NCBI GenBank assembly: GCA_001599295.1 | Contig: BCGN01000009.1 | Span: forward strand, 124,001-188,000 | Length of the DNA stretch: 64,000 nt | Source: Sporopachydermia quercuum | Taxonomy: Eukaryota; Ascomycota; Sporopachydermiomycetes; Sporopachydermiales; Sporopachydermiaceae | Direction: 5' to 3' | Part shown: positions 32,507 to 43,062 of the stretch, one piece after another | How the letters are laid out: the number at the start of each line of letters is the position of its first letter | How positions within the stretch are numbered: the first letter of the stretch is position 1 | Translations under genes and position numbers: made by a program | Notes under the pieces: generated by a model | Databases searched by the model: none | What the model saw: only the letters and a program-made list of their open reading frames with translations | Told to the model about the DNA's origin: nothing

Positions 32507-35362
32507 TCACGGACGAGGTAAAGTATTATTATTAATAATATTACTATTAACAAGAGCTTCCTTGTGATCGGCATAATTAATTGAATAGCCATCTAAATTA
32601 TGAGGTTTTGCAGTTGGAGGTAATGAAGATGCAATGTTTGTCATTGGTGCAGTCACATTAGTAGGAGCACCTGAACCCACAGTAGTTGTAGCTCTTCCAA
32701 TGGCAGAACTTCCAACTGATAAAGGATTTGTTACACCAGAATGGAACGCCGGTGCATAGCCTTGACCAGGTAATCTTGTTTGCGACTGAAACGGTACAGG
32801 AGTACCAGATGCCGCCGAAGGTCCTGTTGAGTAAGTTGGTATAGATGATGATACTCCGGGGATAGATAAACCAGAACTGCTTATAGGAGCCTGGTTTTGA
32901 CCTTGTGGGACATAGGAGAAGTTTGCGGTTGATTGTAGCGGTATATAACTACCTGTAGAACTGGTGGCTAAAGAGTTACTCGATGAAGCATTTGACGACG
33001 CTGAGGCTGAACTGATTGTCATACCAGATGTTAGCGGGTTGATANTACCAGCGTTGATGTTACTGCCGCCATTGCCAGTGCTTGATTCTGAATTAGAGAT
33101 TGCAACCCCAAAAGAATCAGGATCTTTCCAGAACAGATATCTGATCACTTCTCTGCAGTCAACATCAGTGAATTTTCTTCTGGGATTGATATTCGACCCA
33201 TCACTAGTAGTATTGCCATTACCATCAACGCCTCCGGAGCCACTAGCAATAAGCCTGTTTAGTTCTGTAGCGACGTGTCTCCATTTGGCTCTTTCACCAC
33301 GATCTAAAAGCTTCTGCAAAGCCAATGTTGTTTCGGGTTCCCAGCCAAAAGAGCCTCCGCCTTGTTGCCCAATCAACACTTGATATCTATTTCTTGCTGC
33401 TAAGAAATTTGGGATATTGGCAGCATCAGCAATTTCAACCCAGGTTTTACCTAGCTTTTTTAATTTCAGGATCAATTCATCTTGCTCTTTACTATACTTA
33501 CTCTTCTTCTTCACTCTACCAGTTTTATGAGTTTTCAATGAATCGTCATTTGGTTTTGCTTTTGATAGAGGAGGAGTTGGCAATGAGAGCTGAATAGAAG
33601 AAGCAGTTTGAGATGGTCCTGAATGGCTCATGGTGAGATCTTGGTTTATTACTTGTAGATCTCGGCTTAGATGATTAGAAACTGTTCGTTGAACTGCTTG
33701 AGTTTGAGAATGATCCTGCTGTGAAAAACTGCGTTGCTCTTGATTCAATGGCGAGAAATCAATTATATTCAAAGGTGTTGTAAACAATGGTTGTAGTTGG
33801 GGCAAACCTGTTGAATCTATGGGCCAACGAGATGTAGCTGATACAGAAATATTTGCGGCTCTATTATTATCTTCTTGATCTAATTGGAAATCCTCTTCGC
33901 TATTCGATGATTCTGACGATGCTGTAGTNCCCCTCGTGTACGTCGTCGTACAAGCTGTTGTTGCTATTGTTGATGNCGATGTCGATGCTGATGTTGATGC
34001 TGATTCGGAATGAGTCTTACCATATGAGGAAAATGAAGTAGTGTAAGCAAATCTAAACTTATTTGTTGAATGTTTGTCGTTGCTTCGTGTAAATTTCTTC
34101 CGAGATAAATAAGGGTTCTTTGGTTCAGCAACAGAAGGTAGTAAATAGAACGACGTTGATTTCTTTTCGTTACTCGCGCTTCTGACTGTTCCTTCGTCTA
34201 CTGATACGTTTGACCCCAGTGAAGACGGAGAAGGAAGAAAACACGTCAAAACCTTCTTGGAACCGAATTTTGACTCTGAATTGATAGCTGGTTCAAATCC
34301 TCTGTGGATAATATCAACTGTTCTCCTTGTTTGAATACTAGGATCTGATACTGCTATTCTTTTCGTAGTTAGCAACGAGTTTACCACAATAGAAGTAATA
34401 TCATTCTTTATAGTACCTTTGTGTCTCACTGAAAATTTCTCTTCCTCTTCCTCTTTATCTTCAGAATCTTCCTTCTCTTGAGATTTATTGTTATTTCCCC
34501 TATTAAGTTTCTGGTTCTCTTCGTGGTTGTCTTTGGTGTTTTTTATGGCTGAAGAAAGAATATCGCTATTGGAATAATTATTAGTATCGATCGTATTCTT
34601 TCTATGGAAACCTTCTATTGTTTGGGTTGCCGCTAGTTGTTCAGTGTTAGAGTTTAGTGGATACTCTGATTTGCCTAACCTTACGGCTGAATCGGGGGTG
34701 GTCTGATTATTTAAGGTTTGAGGTTGGTAGCACAAAGGAAGATAGTTTGTTGGTCTGGACATGTAATTATGACGGAACCTTATTTGAGCTGTGGAAGGGA
34801 TTGGTAGAGCTACAGACTGGGAGGGTATTTCTGTAGATAGGAAACCAGAAGGAAGGGAGTTAAGCGAGCCCCCTGTTTTAGGACGAGATGCACTGATGGA
34901 GGGATTGAGATTCGAGGTCTGGTTATGGCCAAAGTTTTGAAGATTATGCTGATGGTGATGGTACCTCAAATGTTGAAGGTGAAAGGGAAAATACGGATGA
35001 GAATGCGGAGGAGAAAAATGCTCGATATTGTGATTAGTTGAAGTTCTCGACTGAGAAATGGTTGCAAGTGAAGGTTCTGCTGGTTTTGAAGGTATTAACG
35101 GATGCAATTGAGTAGTAGGTGTATGCACATTTTGTTGATTGGTTGAAGTTAAATGTTCTAATTGATGGTTAGATTCGTTAGAGAAATCAAGAGTAGAAAT
35201 TCTTGATGGTTCTGCAGGTTCATTTCTTGTTATTGGTAGCTTCTCCGTCTTTGGGGTATCTAAAATAGGGGTTACTGTCTTATCATCGCTTAGCAATGCT
35301 GACAATTTCAGCCGTTTTTGAATAGAGGAGCTGGAAATTTCATATCGTTTCCCAGAACCCAT
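32507..35362 (-). CDS. Large Myb/SANT-like DNA-binding protein
   Basis: The 951-residue protein is mostly low complexity: Ser, Asn, Gln and His-rich N terminus, an acidic run (EDSEDKEEEEEEKF) near residue 300, Ser-rich centre, and a Gly/Ser/Asn-rich C terminus. The folded core lies at about 615-755. It has a basic KKKSKYSKEQDELILKL helix pair with LGKTWVEIAD and ARNRYQVLIG, which is the Myb/SANT pattern of spaced Trp and hydrophobics. A second similar unit follows (FGWEPETTLALQKLL...AKWRHVATELNRL), then FTDVDCREVIRYLFWKDP. This points to a nuclear DNA-binding or chromatin regulator. I recognise the domain type but not the orthologue. The start is the first ATG. It is divergent from RPC40 across a 4 kb gap, a length common upstream of regulator genes. 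Confidence 0.8.
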   Translation of the reverse strand: MGSGKRYEISSSSIQKRLKLSALLSDDKTVTPILDTPKTEKLPITRNEPAEPSRISTLDFSNESNHQLEHLTSTNQQNVHTPTTQLHPLIPSKPAEPSLATISQSRTSTNHNIEHFSPPHSHPYFPFHLQHLRYHHHQHNLQNFGHNQTSNLNPSISASRPKTGGSLNSLPSGFLSTEIPSQSVALPIPSTAQIRFRHNYMSRPTNYLPLCYQPQTLNNQTTPDSAVRLGKSEYPLNSNTEQLAATQTIEGFHRKNTIDTNNYSNSDILSSAIKNTKDNHEENQKLNRGNNNKSQEKEDSEDKEEEEEKFSVRHKGTIKNDITSIVVNSLLTTKRIAVSDPSIQTRRTVDIIHRGFEPAINSESKFGSKKVLTCFLPSPSSLGSNVSVDEGTVRSASNEKKSTSFYLLPSVAEPKNPYLSRKKFTRSNDKHSTNKFRFAYTTSFSSYGKTHSESASTSASTSXSTIATTACTTTYTRXTTASSESSNSEEDFQLDQEDNNRAANISVSATSRWPIDSTGLPQLQPLFTTPLNIIDFSPLNQEQRSFSQQDHSQTQAVQRTVSNHLSRDLQVINQDLTMSHSGPSQTASSIQLSLPTPPLSKAKPNDDSLKTHKTGRVKKKSKYSKEQDELILKLKKLGKTWVEIADAANIPNFLAARNRYQVLIGQQGGGSFGWEPETTLALQKLLDRGERAKWRHVATELNRLIASGSGGVDGNGNTTSDGSNINPRRKFTDVDCREVIRYLFWKDPDSFGVAISNSESSTGNGGSNINAGXINPLTSGMTISSASASSNASSSNSLATSSTGSYIPLQSTANFSYVPQGQNQAPISSSGLSIPGVSSSIPTYSTGPSAASGTPVPFQSQTRLPGQGYAPAFHSGVTNPLSVGSSAIGRATTTVGSGAPTNVTAPMTNIASSLPPTAKPHNLDGYSINYADHKEALVNSNIINNNTLPRP

Positions 35363-38300
35363 CGTGTTGACAGAAGATGTGAGCTCAGCTGTATTATTTG
35401 CTGAAGCTGGTTCCGTGAGGTTGACATTTGAGACTCGTCTTTTTAGAATCCTTGTGGCTAAATTTGATCTTGAAATCTTACAAGTTGCAAGTCTTTGTTG
35501 ATTCTATTGTCGATTGTTCCTCACTTATACTTTTCTCAATTATCAATTGANTACCTAAATATTTCGAGTGTGTATTATGTACAGTTTTTTGATGTTTGAT
35601 GTGTTGCGTGCTATATTGTGGTAGACGTTGGTTTTACTAACGATGGTAGAAGGCTTTTGATGCTATCGAAAGGAAAACTTCAACGTTAAAGGAAGTGAAG
35701 CGAATAACAAATCTGAAGTTTTGATATGTGACACCAAAATTTCCTTGGACATCTAAAAAGGAGAAAAATAACGGTTTCATTTTATGACAAGTAATACCAA
35801 AATAATTCGAGAGCAAAAGTGTCAACTAATATATAAATTGAATTTACTAAAATAAATAACCATAATGAAGCTAGCTATGTAAAAACCCATCTTTTTCCGG
35901 ATATTCCCATTTCATTTACTGTAACTCTGGCTCTGGCATGATCTAAGACACGATGTTCTCCCGATTTCAGCGTCCCTCTTTACAAAACTTATTGAATTTC
36001 CACTTACTAATTTGTAGACAATTTTTCCATTGTTGAAGCACCAATGACTAGTTAATAAAGTTATAGTTTGGGTCAAGTTTTTTAAGTTAAGAAAATCTTT
36101 AACGCTAAACTGGATTACATCGTAAAATTCATTAGATTGATTGAATTGTTGAATTGGCAAGGAATAAAGTTTCAGTTAAGCTTCTATTGAAAGGTGGGTA
36201 AGAAGTACGGAAAAAGTTTGGTTTGATTGAAGTGAAACCAGAATGATTTTGCATTAGTTAACTTTGACATAACTTAACAATTTTAGATCATTTTCTTTTC
36301 AAACGGTACCTTAGGAGTAAAGAATCTTGAATTATTTGTAACTTACTTTCAAGTAGCAAACAAAAGATATTAAAGTTAGTATTTGGCAGGGGTAGTTTGC
36401 GGAACTCCTTCAATATTTGAAATTATTTCAGTGTATTTTGAACTTTAAATTTCAAATTCTTGCTTTTAGTTCCATTCTGTTGTCCTAATATAGGACACCG
36501 GGAACATATACATAATGATATAATATTCAGCTGAGTATCCAGATAAAAGGAAGACCTTAAAAAAAGAAAAGAAAGAAGAGTACTTGACAGCAGAATAAGT
36601 GTGAGCTTTCCCAAATTTTCACTGAATTACTCAAACTTGATAGAGAATATTTGTATCTCGTACATATCTGCAGATCGCCGGTTCATGCATGTGAAGCTTC
36701 TTGCATATGCTATGTGCCATTTCTTTTTATGATTACATACTGTTGTCCGCATTGGTATATTGAAATGCGAACATCGACAACCTGATTAATTCCTTGGTCA
36801 ATTGTTGGAAAACGAAATAGAGAATCACTTCTAATATCTTCTTACTCGAAAGTAGCCCCATTTATCAGCATTCTATATAAGAATTCAATTGTTCATATCT
36901 TCTGTTCATGACAGTAAATAATCCAGCTCTACTGAGGTTGACGAGCCATACAAAAAGAATTACCAATAAGTATCTTCATGAAAACTCCGACCTCCTTTAA
37001 GTCTCGGGATAAGATTCATGAAATCAACCAATTAAAACTGTTTATTTGTATAAATATCACGGATATAATTTCAGCGTCAAATATACGCAACGGATCTTTA
37101 ATTTTCTAATGCAATACTATTACCTTGTACCTCTTCGATCTAAAGGTTGAATATCTGCTTATGTCTTACAACTAGTCTGAAGAATTGAATGGAGAAAGAG
37201 CAAGAGAATCTTAGTTCACAACTACAAGTAAATAAGCTATACCTAAGTGCCGAGATTTTCTATGTAACGGGAGTGTATGTCTAGAACAACAATTTTAAGC
37301 AATCCAAGTTCGTCTTTTATTTGAATTGAAAGTCAGTCTCATTATATTTGATAGTCATGCGACAACTATCTTGTCAGTATTAACATATTCTACTGATTTA
37401 AGTTTTGCAGAGAGTTGATCTCTATTTTGAACACTCAAGTCACTTTGGCATTGGTTAAACACACTTGTGACTTGCTCATTTAATGCTAATGAACTACAAT
37501 ACGTTCGGTTCCTAAAAAAAATAGAGCTCTAGACGAAAATTTGGTCATTGAACCTTATGGGCTCAAAACTTTTACGGTTTCTATAAGCTTCAGAATGGTT
37601 TTTATGTAACGAAGACTTATTTCTTAAACGCAGCTATAAGCTCTTCTGTAGACAAACAAAATGCCCACTTCTCATGATATTAATGATTCAGGGCATAAAT
37701 TGAACAAGGTCAGTCATTAAGAAAGTACATTCATCTCTTTTTAGATTTTGGTTTTACTAGTCTTGATGTTTTTTGTCATTCTTTTTATCTATGAATATTC
37801 TCATTCAATAGTGATATGAATCCATTCATATTCTTCTCTTTCTTCGTTTACGCCCAGGTTTAGATTTGAGTTCACTTTCCTTAATAGGTTAAACAATTTC
37901 CCAGTTCGAGTTACGACAAACTTAATCTGATGGTGGAGGCATTCTTTTNCTATTATACTTAGATTTTTCCTTCTGTCAATTTAGTTAATTTAGTTTGGGG
38001 AGAGAAGAACTTTATTTATTTCGGCACCAAGTTATTTCTTTTGCTACTGATTATGTCATACTTGCCCAAACAGTAAAAAGACCGTTTTCAAGCATTCCGA
38101 AAGTATTACATAAGCCCCTCTAACTTATCTCTTTTACAAAGACAACAAATTTTATGAAGCTATATTCATTTTTCAACATTTGGCACCCCTAAAATCATAG
38201 TGGTTATCTTCCTATTATTTTTGTATAGCACACAATTTTCATAAATTCAATTCTTAATCAAAGTTTAGATTTATGGAATGTTCCCTGCACAAAGTTAGAC

Positions 38301-39439
38301 TAGATTTAAGTTAAGCTTTGTTAATGGAAGAACTACCATATTGGGTACTATTACATAGCAAAAAATCCCAAACCAATGATCTTCAATTCATAAAAAAGTG
38401 GGTTCAACTAATTTCAATGGTCACAGCGAAAGTGTCATTTTTTGCATCCCGGGGTACCCCAGTATTTTGGGGTAAAGCACTTGTGCTAACCTCCCCACTT
38501 TGTAATGAAATTAAAACTTCATCTACTTCTGATAAATAAATTACTATTCTTAGCATTTTCTGGTAGTAAATGCCCAGCGTAAGGTCTATTGTCCAATGAA
38601 AATTGACTTATTGTTTTTTACCCACATAGTTACTAATTAAAATGACATTGATATTCTATTATGTAATTTAAACGCATGATCCGTACCTACTGATTTTCCT
38701 TTTATGGAAATTGAAGCAGAAGGCGCCAGTTGGATTCAACTGCTCCCATCTTAACTTCTCAATCATTTCTTTCAAGCTTGCATTGTCCCAGTCGGTTAAC
38801 GACCTAAATCCATTTATACCCTACTTTATTGCCAGGAGTCCACGTTTTGTGACATTCTAACCATTAGTTCTATCATACATTAACTATTGAAAAGGGATCC
38901 TATTCTGTACCACTGTTGCCCAACCAGCAATTAATAATTCATCTCGGTGATTCTTGATACTGTTTGCCCAACTATCGTCAAGGATCAATTAGAATGTTTG
39001 CTATATGGTCACTCAACTCAAACTTACCTTCGTTTCTTTCTTTTATATCAGTTAACGCCTATCAAACGGCGGGTACAGCAAACCCACAACTTAGTCTTTG
39101 AATGAACCGTTAAAAGTTAACGATCTCCAAACCTTGTATCATTCCTGCGCATAAAAAGCTTAGCCTACCCCCCTCAATGAGACACAAGATTTTTTCCAAC
39201 AGTAACTTTTCCGGATCTTACTCTACAAGAACCCGGTACAGTTCCCAAAACGGTTATTAGGTAATGAGAAAGAAAATTTTATCAATAAATTTTTCGTGAG
39301 TGAATAGTCCTTATTATATGCCTTATCATACACTCAAATATCTATTAATCTTATTGACACTAACAATTGGTATTTTGCGACTGATAATCCCCGGATTAAG
39401 TACATCAAAAAGTAGTATTCCAATAGACATACGGTCAAA
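35363..39439. other. 4.1 kb gene-poor divergent region
   Basis: This gap lies between the Myb-like gene (minus) and RPC40 (plus). No ORF above 82 codons is present. One TACTAAC at 35635 is followed by AG and a 25-codon open stretch, but no donor or conserved protein joins it. A GC-rich cluster of palindromes lies at 38451-38487 (listed separately). No tRNA or other known RNA was recognised. Confidence 0.5.
38451..38487. repeat. GC-rich palindrome cluster
   Basis: GGGGTACCCC (38451-38460) is a perfect 10-bp palindrome. Its CCCC can instead pair with GGGG at 38469-38472, and AGCAC-TT-GTGCT (38476-38487) is a perfect short hairpin. The cluster stands out in AT-rich DNA. Function unknown. Confidence 0.6.
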
Positions 39440-40734
39440 ATGGACGGACGTAATGTTGTTCGCATTGAGCATGATAGGGTATCAAATGTAAGTAAACAGT
39501 TTATCTTATGCATAGAGAAAAAAATAGAATAACCTCTATGAGTGATCGTCAAAAGCCATATTCTGAAGATTTAGATTTGGTGTTGATATAAAAATGACAA
39601 TGGTATATTCTCTACGCTTAACTCTGTTCTCCACGCACATACTAACAATCACAGACCACATCAACAGATTTCCCTGGTTATTATGCAGGCGAAGATAACT
39701 CATGGGATCTAGAGAAGTTCAAAAACGTACGTAGATAGCTATTTTAAAGAGAATTATACAATCCTCGATCTAAGTTTTGAAGAAATGAAAATTAACGTGA
39801 TTTCAATTAGACATTCGATATCAAAATCTCCTATATGACGGACACAGTTGGGAATTTTGATTTAGTCGGAATAGACACATCTATTGCGAATGCTTTCAGA
39901 AGAATTATGATCGCTGAAATACCAAGTGTGGCAATTGAAAAAGTATTTGTATTTCAAAACACATCAGTCATTCAAGACGAAGTTTTAGCCCATAGACTTG
40001 GTATGATTCCACTGAAGATTGATCCCGACACTTTAACCTGGGTTGATCAGACTGTTGATGAAAAGAATAGATACACTGATGAAAACACTATTGTTTTAAC
40101 ATTGAATGTTCAATGTACGAAAAATCCAAAAGCTCCCGCTGGATTAACAGATCCTAATGAATTATATATNAACTCTTCAGTTTTTGCTAAAGATCTAAAA
40201 TTAGAACCCCAAGGTAAACAATCAGAGATTTTTGCCAAACATCTAGAAGATCCTGAAACATATCCCATTGTCACCAATCCTGACATCCTTTTAGTGAAAT
40301 TGAGACCAGGTCAAGAGATTTCTTTGACTTGTCATTGTTATCTTGGTGTTGGTTCTGATCATGCAAAGTTTTCCCCGGTGGCTACTGCATCTTATAGATT
40401 GTTACCGATTATCGAAATCAACCCTGAAAAGCCAATAACTGGCGATTTGGCATATAAATTCCAGAAATGTTTTCCTTCTGGTGTCATTGAATTGAAGAAA
40501 GCTGGTTCAACAGTTGAAGCGTATGTTGCTGATGCTAGAAAGGACACTGTTTCTAGAGAAGTTCTTCGTCATGATGAATTCAAAGATAGAGTGAAATTAG
40601 GTAGACAAAGAGATCATTTCATATTCAATGTCGAATCAACNGGTGCTATGCCACCGGAAGAAATTTTCTTTAAGAGCGTTAGAGTGTTGAAGACTAAATG
40701 CCAATATCTAAAGAATTGTCGCATTAGTCAATAA
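39440..40734 (+). CDS. RPC40: Rpc40 (AC40), subunit shared by RNA polymerases I and III (three exons)
   Basis: AC40 pairs with AC19 to form the alpha-like assembly platform of Pol I and Pol III. Three exons (39440-39487, 39655-39726, 39811-40734) encode 347 residues (S. cerevisiae 335). The first exon has 16 codons. Intron 1 (167 nt) has GTAAGT and TACTAAC at 39640-39646. Intron 2 (84 nt) has GTACGT and a weaker branch (ATTAAC). Both are phase 0. The spliced N terminus reads NRVSN-like sequence followed by TTSTDFPG and EKFKN, matching S. cerevisiae Rpc40 closely. Exon 3 has the alpha-motif region [19 protein letters not shown] and the C-terminal HFIFNVES and [14 protein letters not shown]. 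Without splicing the protein would lack about 48 N-terminal residues. AAAATTTT-type runs about 150-170 bp upstream resemble RRPE elements of ribosome-biogenesis genes, a weak indication. Confidence 0.95.
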
Positions 40735-41066
40735 ATAATGATTTGGTGAATAATGATAGGAGACTCATAGAGAGTTTTTGATGATTACCAAACGAAATGT
40801 TATTTATTTATATAGAGAGGTACAAGAAGNTCAATACGCGTTCATATTGTTCGGCTTGATATTAATTTAATGCATGTATATTAGAATTATGTTCGACTGA
40901 TCGTAGGGTTAGAATAATAGTAGCTTAAATGCTGATTGCTTAATGAACGAGCAGAAAGAAGGAAAAGATAAATATTTGATGATAGGNAGTAGATTCATGT
41001 TGATATTTCGCTTTCCTATAAAACCTCTCCATTATTATTACTATGCCTTAGTTTCTTACTATCTTT
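40735..41066. other. Intergenic region between convergent genes
   Basis: This 330-bp stretch separates the stop codons of RPC40 and the DUF1746 gene. It contains two Ns and shows no gene or repeat. Confidence 0.6.
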
Positions 41067-42330
41067 CTATACTATCCTATTGTCGTTACTGTTGTTAGTA
41101 GTACCAGTATCTTGATGATTTGTAAAAGTTCCCGGGAGTCCAAATGAGGTTCCAGCGATCCATCCACCAGGAATCTGTGCTGTACCGTCTAAACCCAAGC
41201 CAGATGTTAATCTACTGTTCCGTTGTCGAAATGTATCCAGTCTTGTTCCTTGTTCCATAGTCCTCTGCTCTAATTCAAAGCCATCGGTGACCCAGACTTC
41301 TTCTAATGCTTCACTTATATATATATTCTTGATTAACAATTGTCCTGACAGACCGTCACCTTGGGGTTCCTTTGGCACTGTTGTAGCATTGCTACTACTG
41401 CCCTGTTCATTACAATTCGCTGACCCAGCTGCTACTTCAAGATCTACTTCCACTGGGCTCAGCAGAGAAAATATGAATATCTGTATTGCTAGAATGATTA
41501 AGTCGTAGAAACATAGTACGATACGATAATTCGTGGTACCTGGAAGTGCGTTAGTAACCATGGTATTCTCAAAGACTTATATTCTCAAACACTCCAAAGC
41601 CTAGACACATAAAANAACTTACGTTCACCTATTAGTTGAATGGTCAATCCTCCGTGAAGATATCCAAATGATGTGTTGATGGGGATAGGAGGAACAAATA
41701 GAATATGATTGAAGAGACAAATAAGATTAGTTGCACATATTACAATTAATGCTTGTCTTCTTGCTGGCGCTTCACGCTTTGATTGCGCAAATAAAAACTG
41801 GGGNGAATATTAATATACATTGCTGCTAATCGCCAATACCTGACTCCCACTCATAACAATTAATTNAAATACGGCAATAATACATACAAACTCTGACCCA
41901 ATCCTCAATAGCACTCTGAACAAGGATATGCTAAACAAATAGTTAGTAACTGTGGCTAAAGACAGTGATATGATAGTACAAACTTCATGTAAANTCAATC
42001 GATGATCCGTAGACTCTGTAAGTAATCTAACAGTACAATTACCAGATATTTACCTCCCAAATCACTTGAATATACTTACTCTTTGCAATATACTAATAAC
42101 ACATATGCTGTGAATACAAGATCAGCACTTAGCCGCACTTTATTCCCATACTCTAGTTTCTTCGTTTTTAGCATTTTATTTTCATGATTCAGCCATTTTT
42201 TTGTTCTACTGCTACTATCATTGCTTCTATTGCTGCTATTATTATTAGTACTATCATTGTCGTTACTTCCAGAACTTGCGTATGTCCTATTAGTACTGTC
42301 AACAGTCCTGGCATCATCACGTTCTGCCAT
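41067..42330 (-). CDS. DUF1746 multi-pass membrane protein, Dsc4-like (four exons)
   Basis: Four minus-strand exons (42080-42330, 41888-41930, 41623-41797, 41067-41539) encode 313 residues. The introns are 149, 90 and 83 nt with donors GTAAGT, GTATGT and GTAAGT. Introns 1 and 3 have perfect TACTAAC (41942-41948, 41550-41556); intron 2 has only TATTAAT. Phases agree at each junction (GA|C, TTT|TTT, C|GT). The N terminus is Ser/Asn-rich, then a hydrophobic run leads into SLFRVLLRIGSEF, a cytosolic loop, a second span, the hallmark HGGLTIQLIGE, and a third span (IVLCFYDLIILAIQIFIF). This pattern is the fungal DUF1746 domain. As I recall, S. pombe Dsc4 of the Golgi Dsc E3 ligase has this domain, so a role in membrane-protein ubiquitination is possible. 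Two Ns fall in intron 2 and one in intron 1. Confidence 0.82.
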
Positions 42331-43062
42331 TTTGATGCTCTAGGTAGGAACAGAACCTACAAAATATAGGATCTTGGGAAAAACGAGGAAAGATAATAAA
42401 TGCACAACAATTAGAACAAATCCTGTTATATTCAGCTGACACCAAAAAAATTATCAAGCATAAGTAAACAACGATTGAAAACCTCTCTAGANACTACTTT
42501 CTAGGAATCTCCACTAAGCTTTTTATTCACACAGATTCTTTGCTGGAAGAGAAATAGAATAGAGTTACAGAAACAGATACAAGGTAATAGTGGTAATGGG
42601 ACTGAGAATTAACGTTTAGAGTTTGAGCACTAAAAGTTTAGATCTTTGAAAGTTTAATTTATATGAGATGAGACGTCAAACTCTCTCAGGTGATCAANCG
42701 CCAGGTTGAAAAACTATTAAAGAGGTGGATGATAGAGGAACTGATGACCGAAGAACTGATTAAGNGAAATGAGATATGTCACGAGTGTGGAATTTCTGGA
42801 TTAGCTATATTTTGCTGGACTTACTGCTGGAATGGTATCTATCTATACCTATACCTGCACCTTTACGTTCACATAGTTGCCTACAGCCAGTAGGACTGCT
42901 TTCACTTAAGAAGTACATTTATAAAGTAAAAGAAATTTTATACTATGATACAGTATTGTGTTCTATATACACGTACACAGTTTCCCCATAATTGAAACGA
43001 ATGTTGATAATATTTATTGTAAGTTTGCTGTACCATAAGCTATTATATCTTTCTTTCCGCCT
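42331..43062. other. Intergenic region, DUF1746 promoter and UTP22 3' end
   Basis: Both flanking genes are on the minus strand, so this holds the upstream region of the DUF1746 gene and the 3' UTR of UTP22. Short overlapping plus-strand frames at 42690-42991 look like chance. Three Ns occur. Confidence 0.55.

Noticed and set aside
35634-35714. TACTAAC followed by AG and a 25-codon open stretch on the plus strand
   Set aside because: No donor or upstream exon gives a continuous frame, and the peptide matches nothing known.
36370-36380. Minus-strand TACTAAC suggesting an intron
   Set aside because: The sequence beyond the nearest AG is not coding-like in any frame.
41810-41998. Single 62-codon minus-strand frame with hydrophobic composition
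   Set aside because: It spans part of intron 1, exon 2 and intron 2 of the DUF1746 gene and is not itself a protein.
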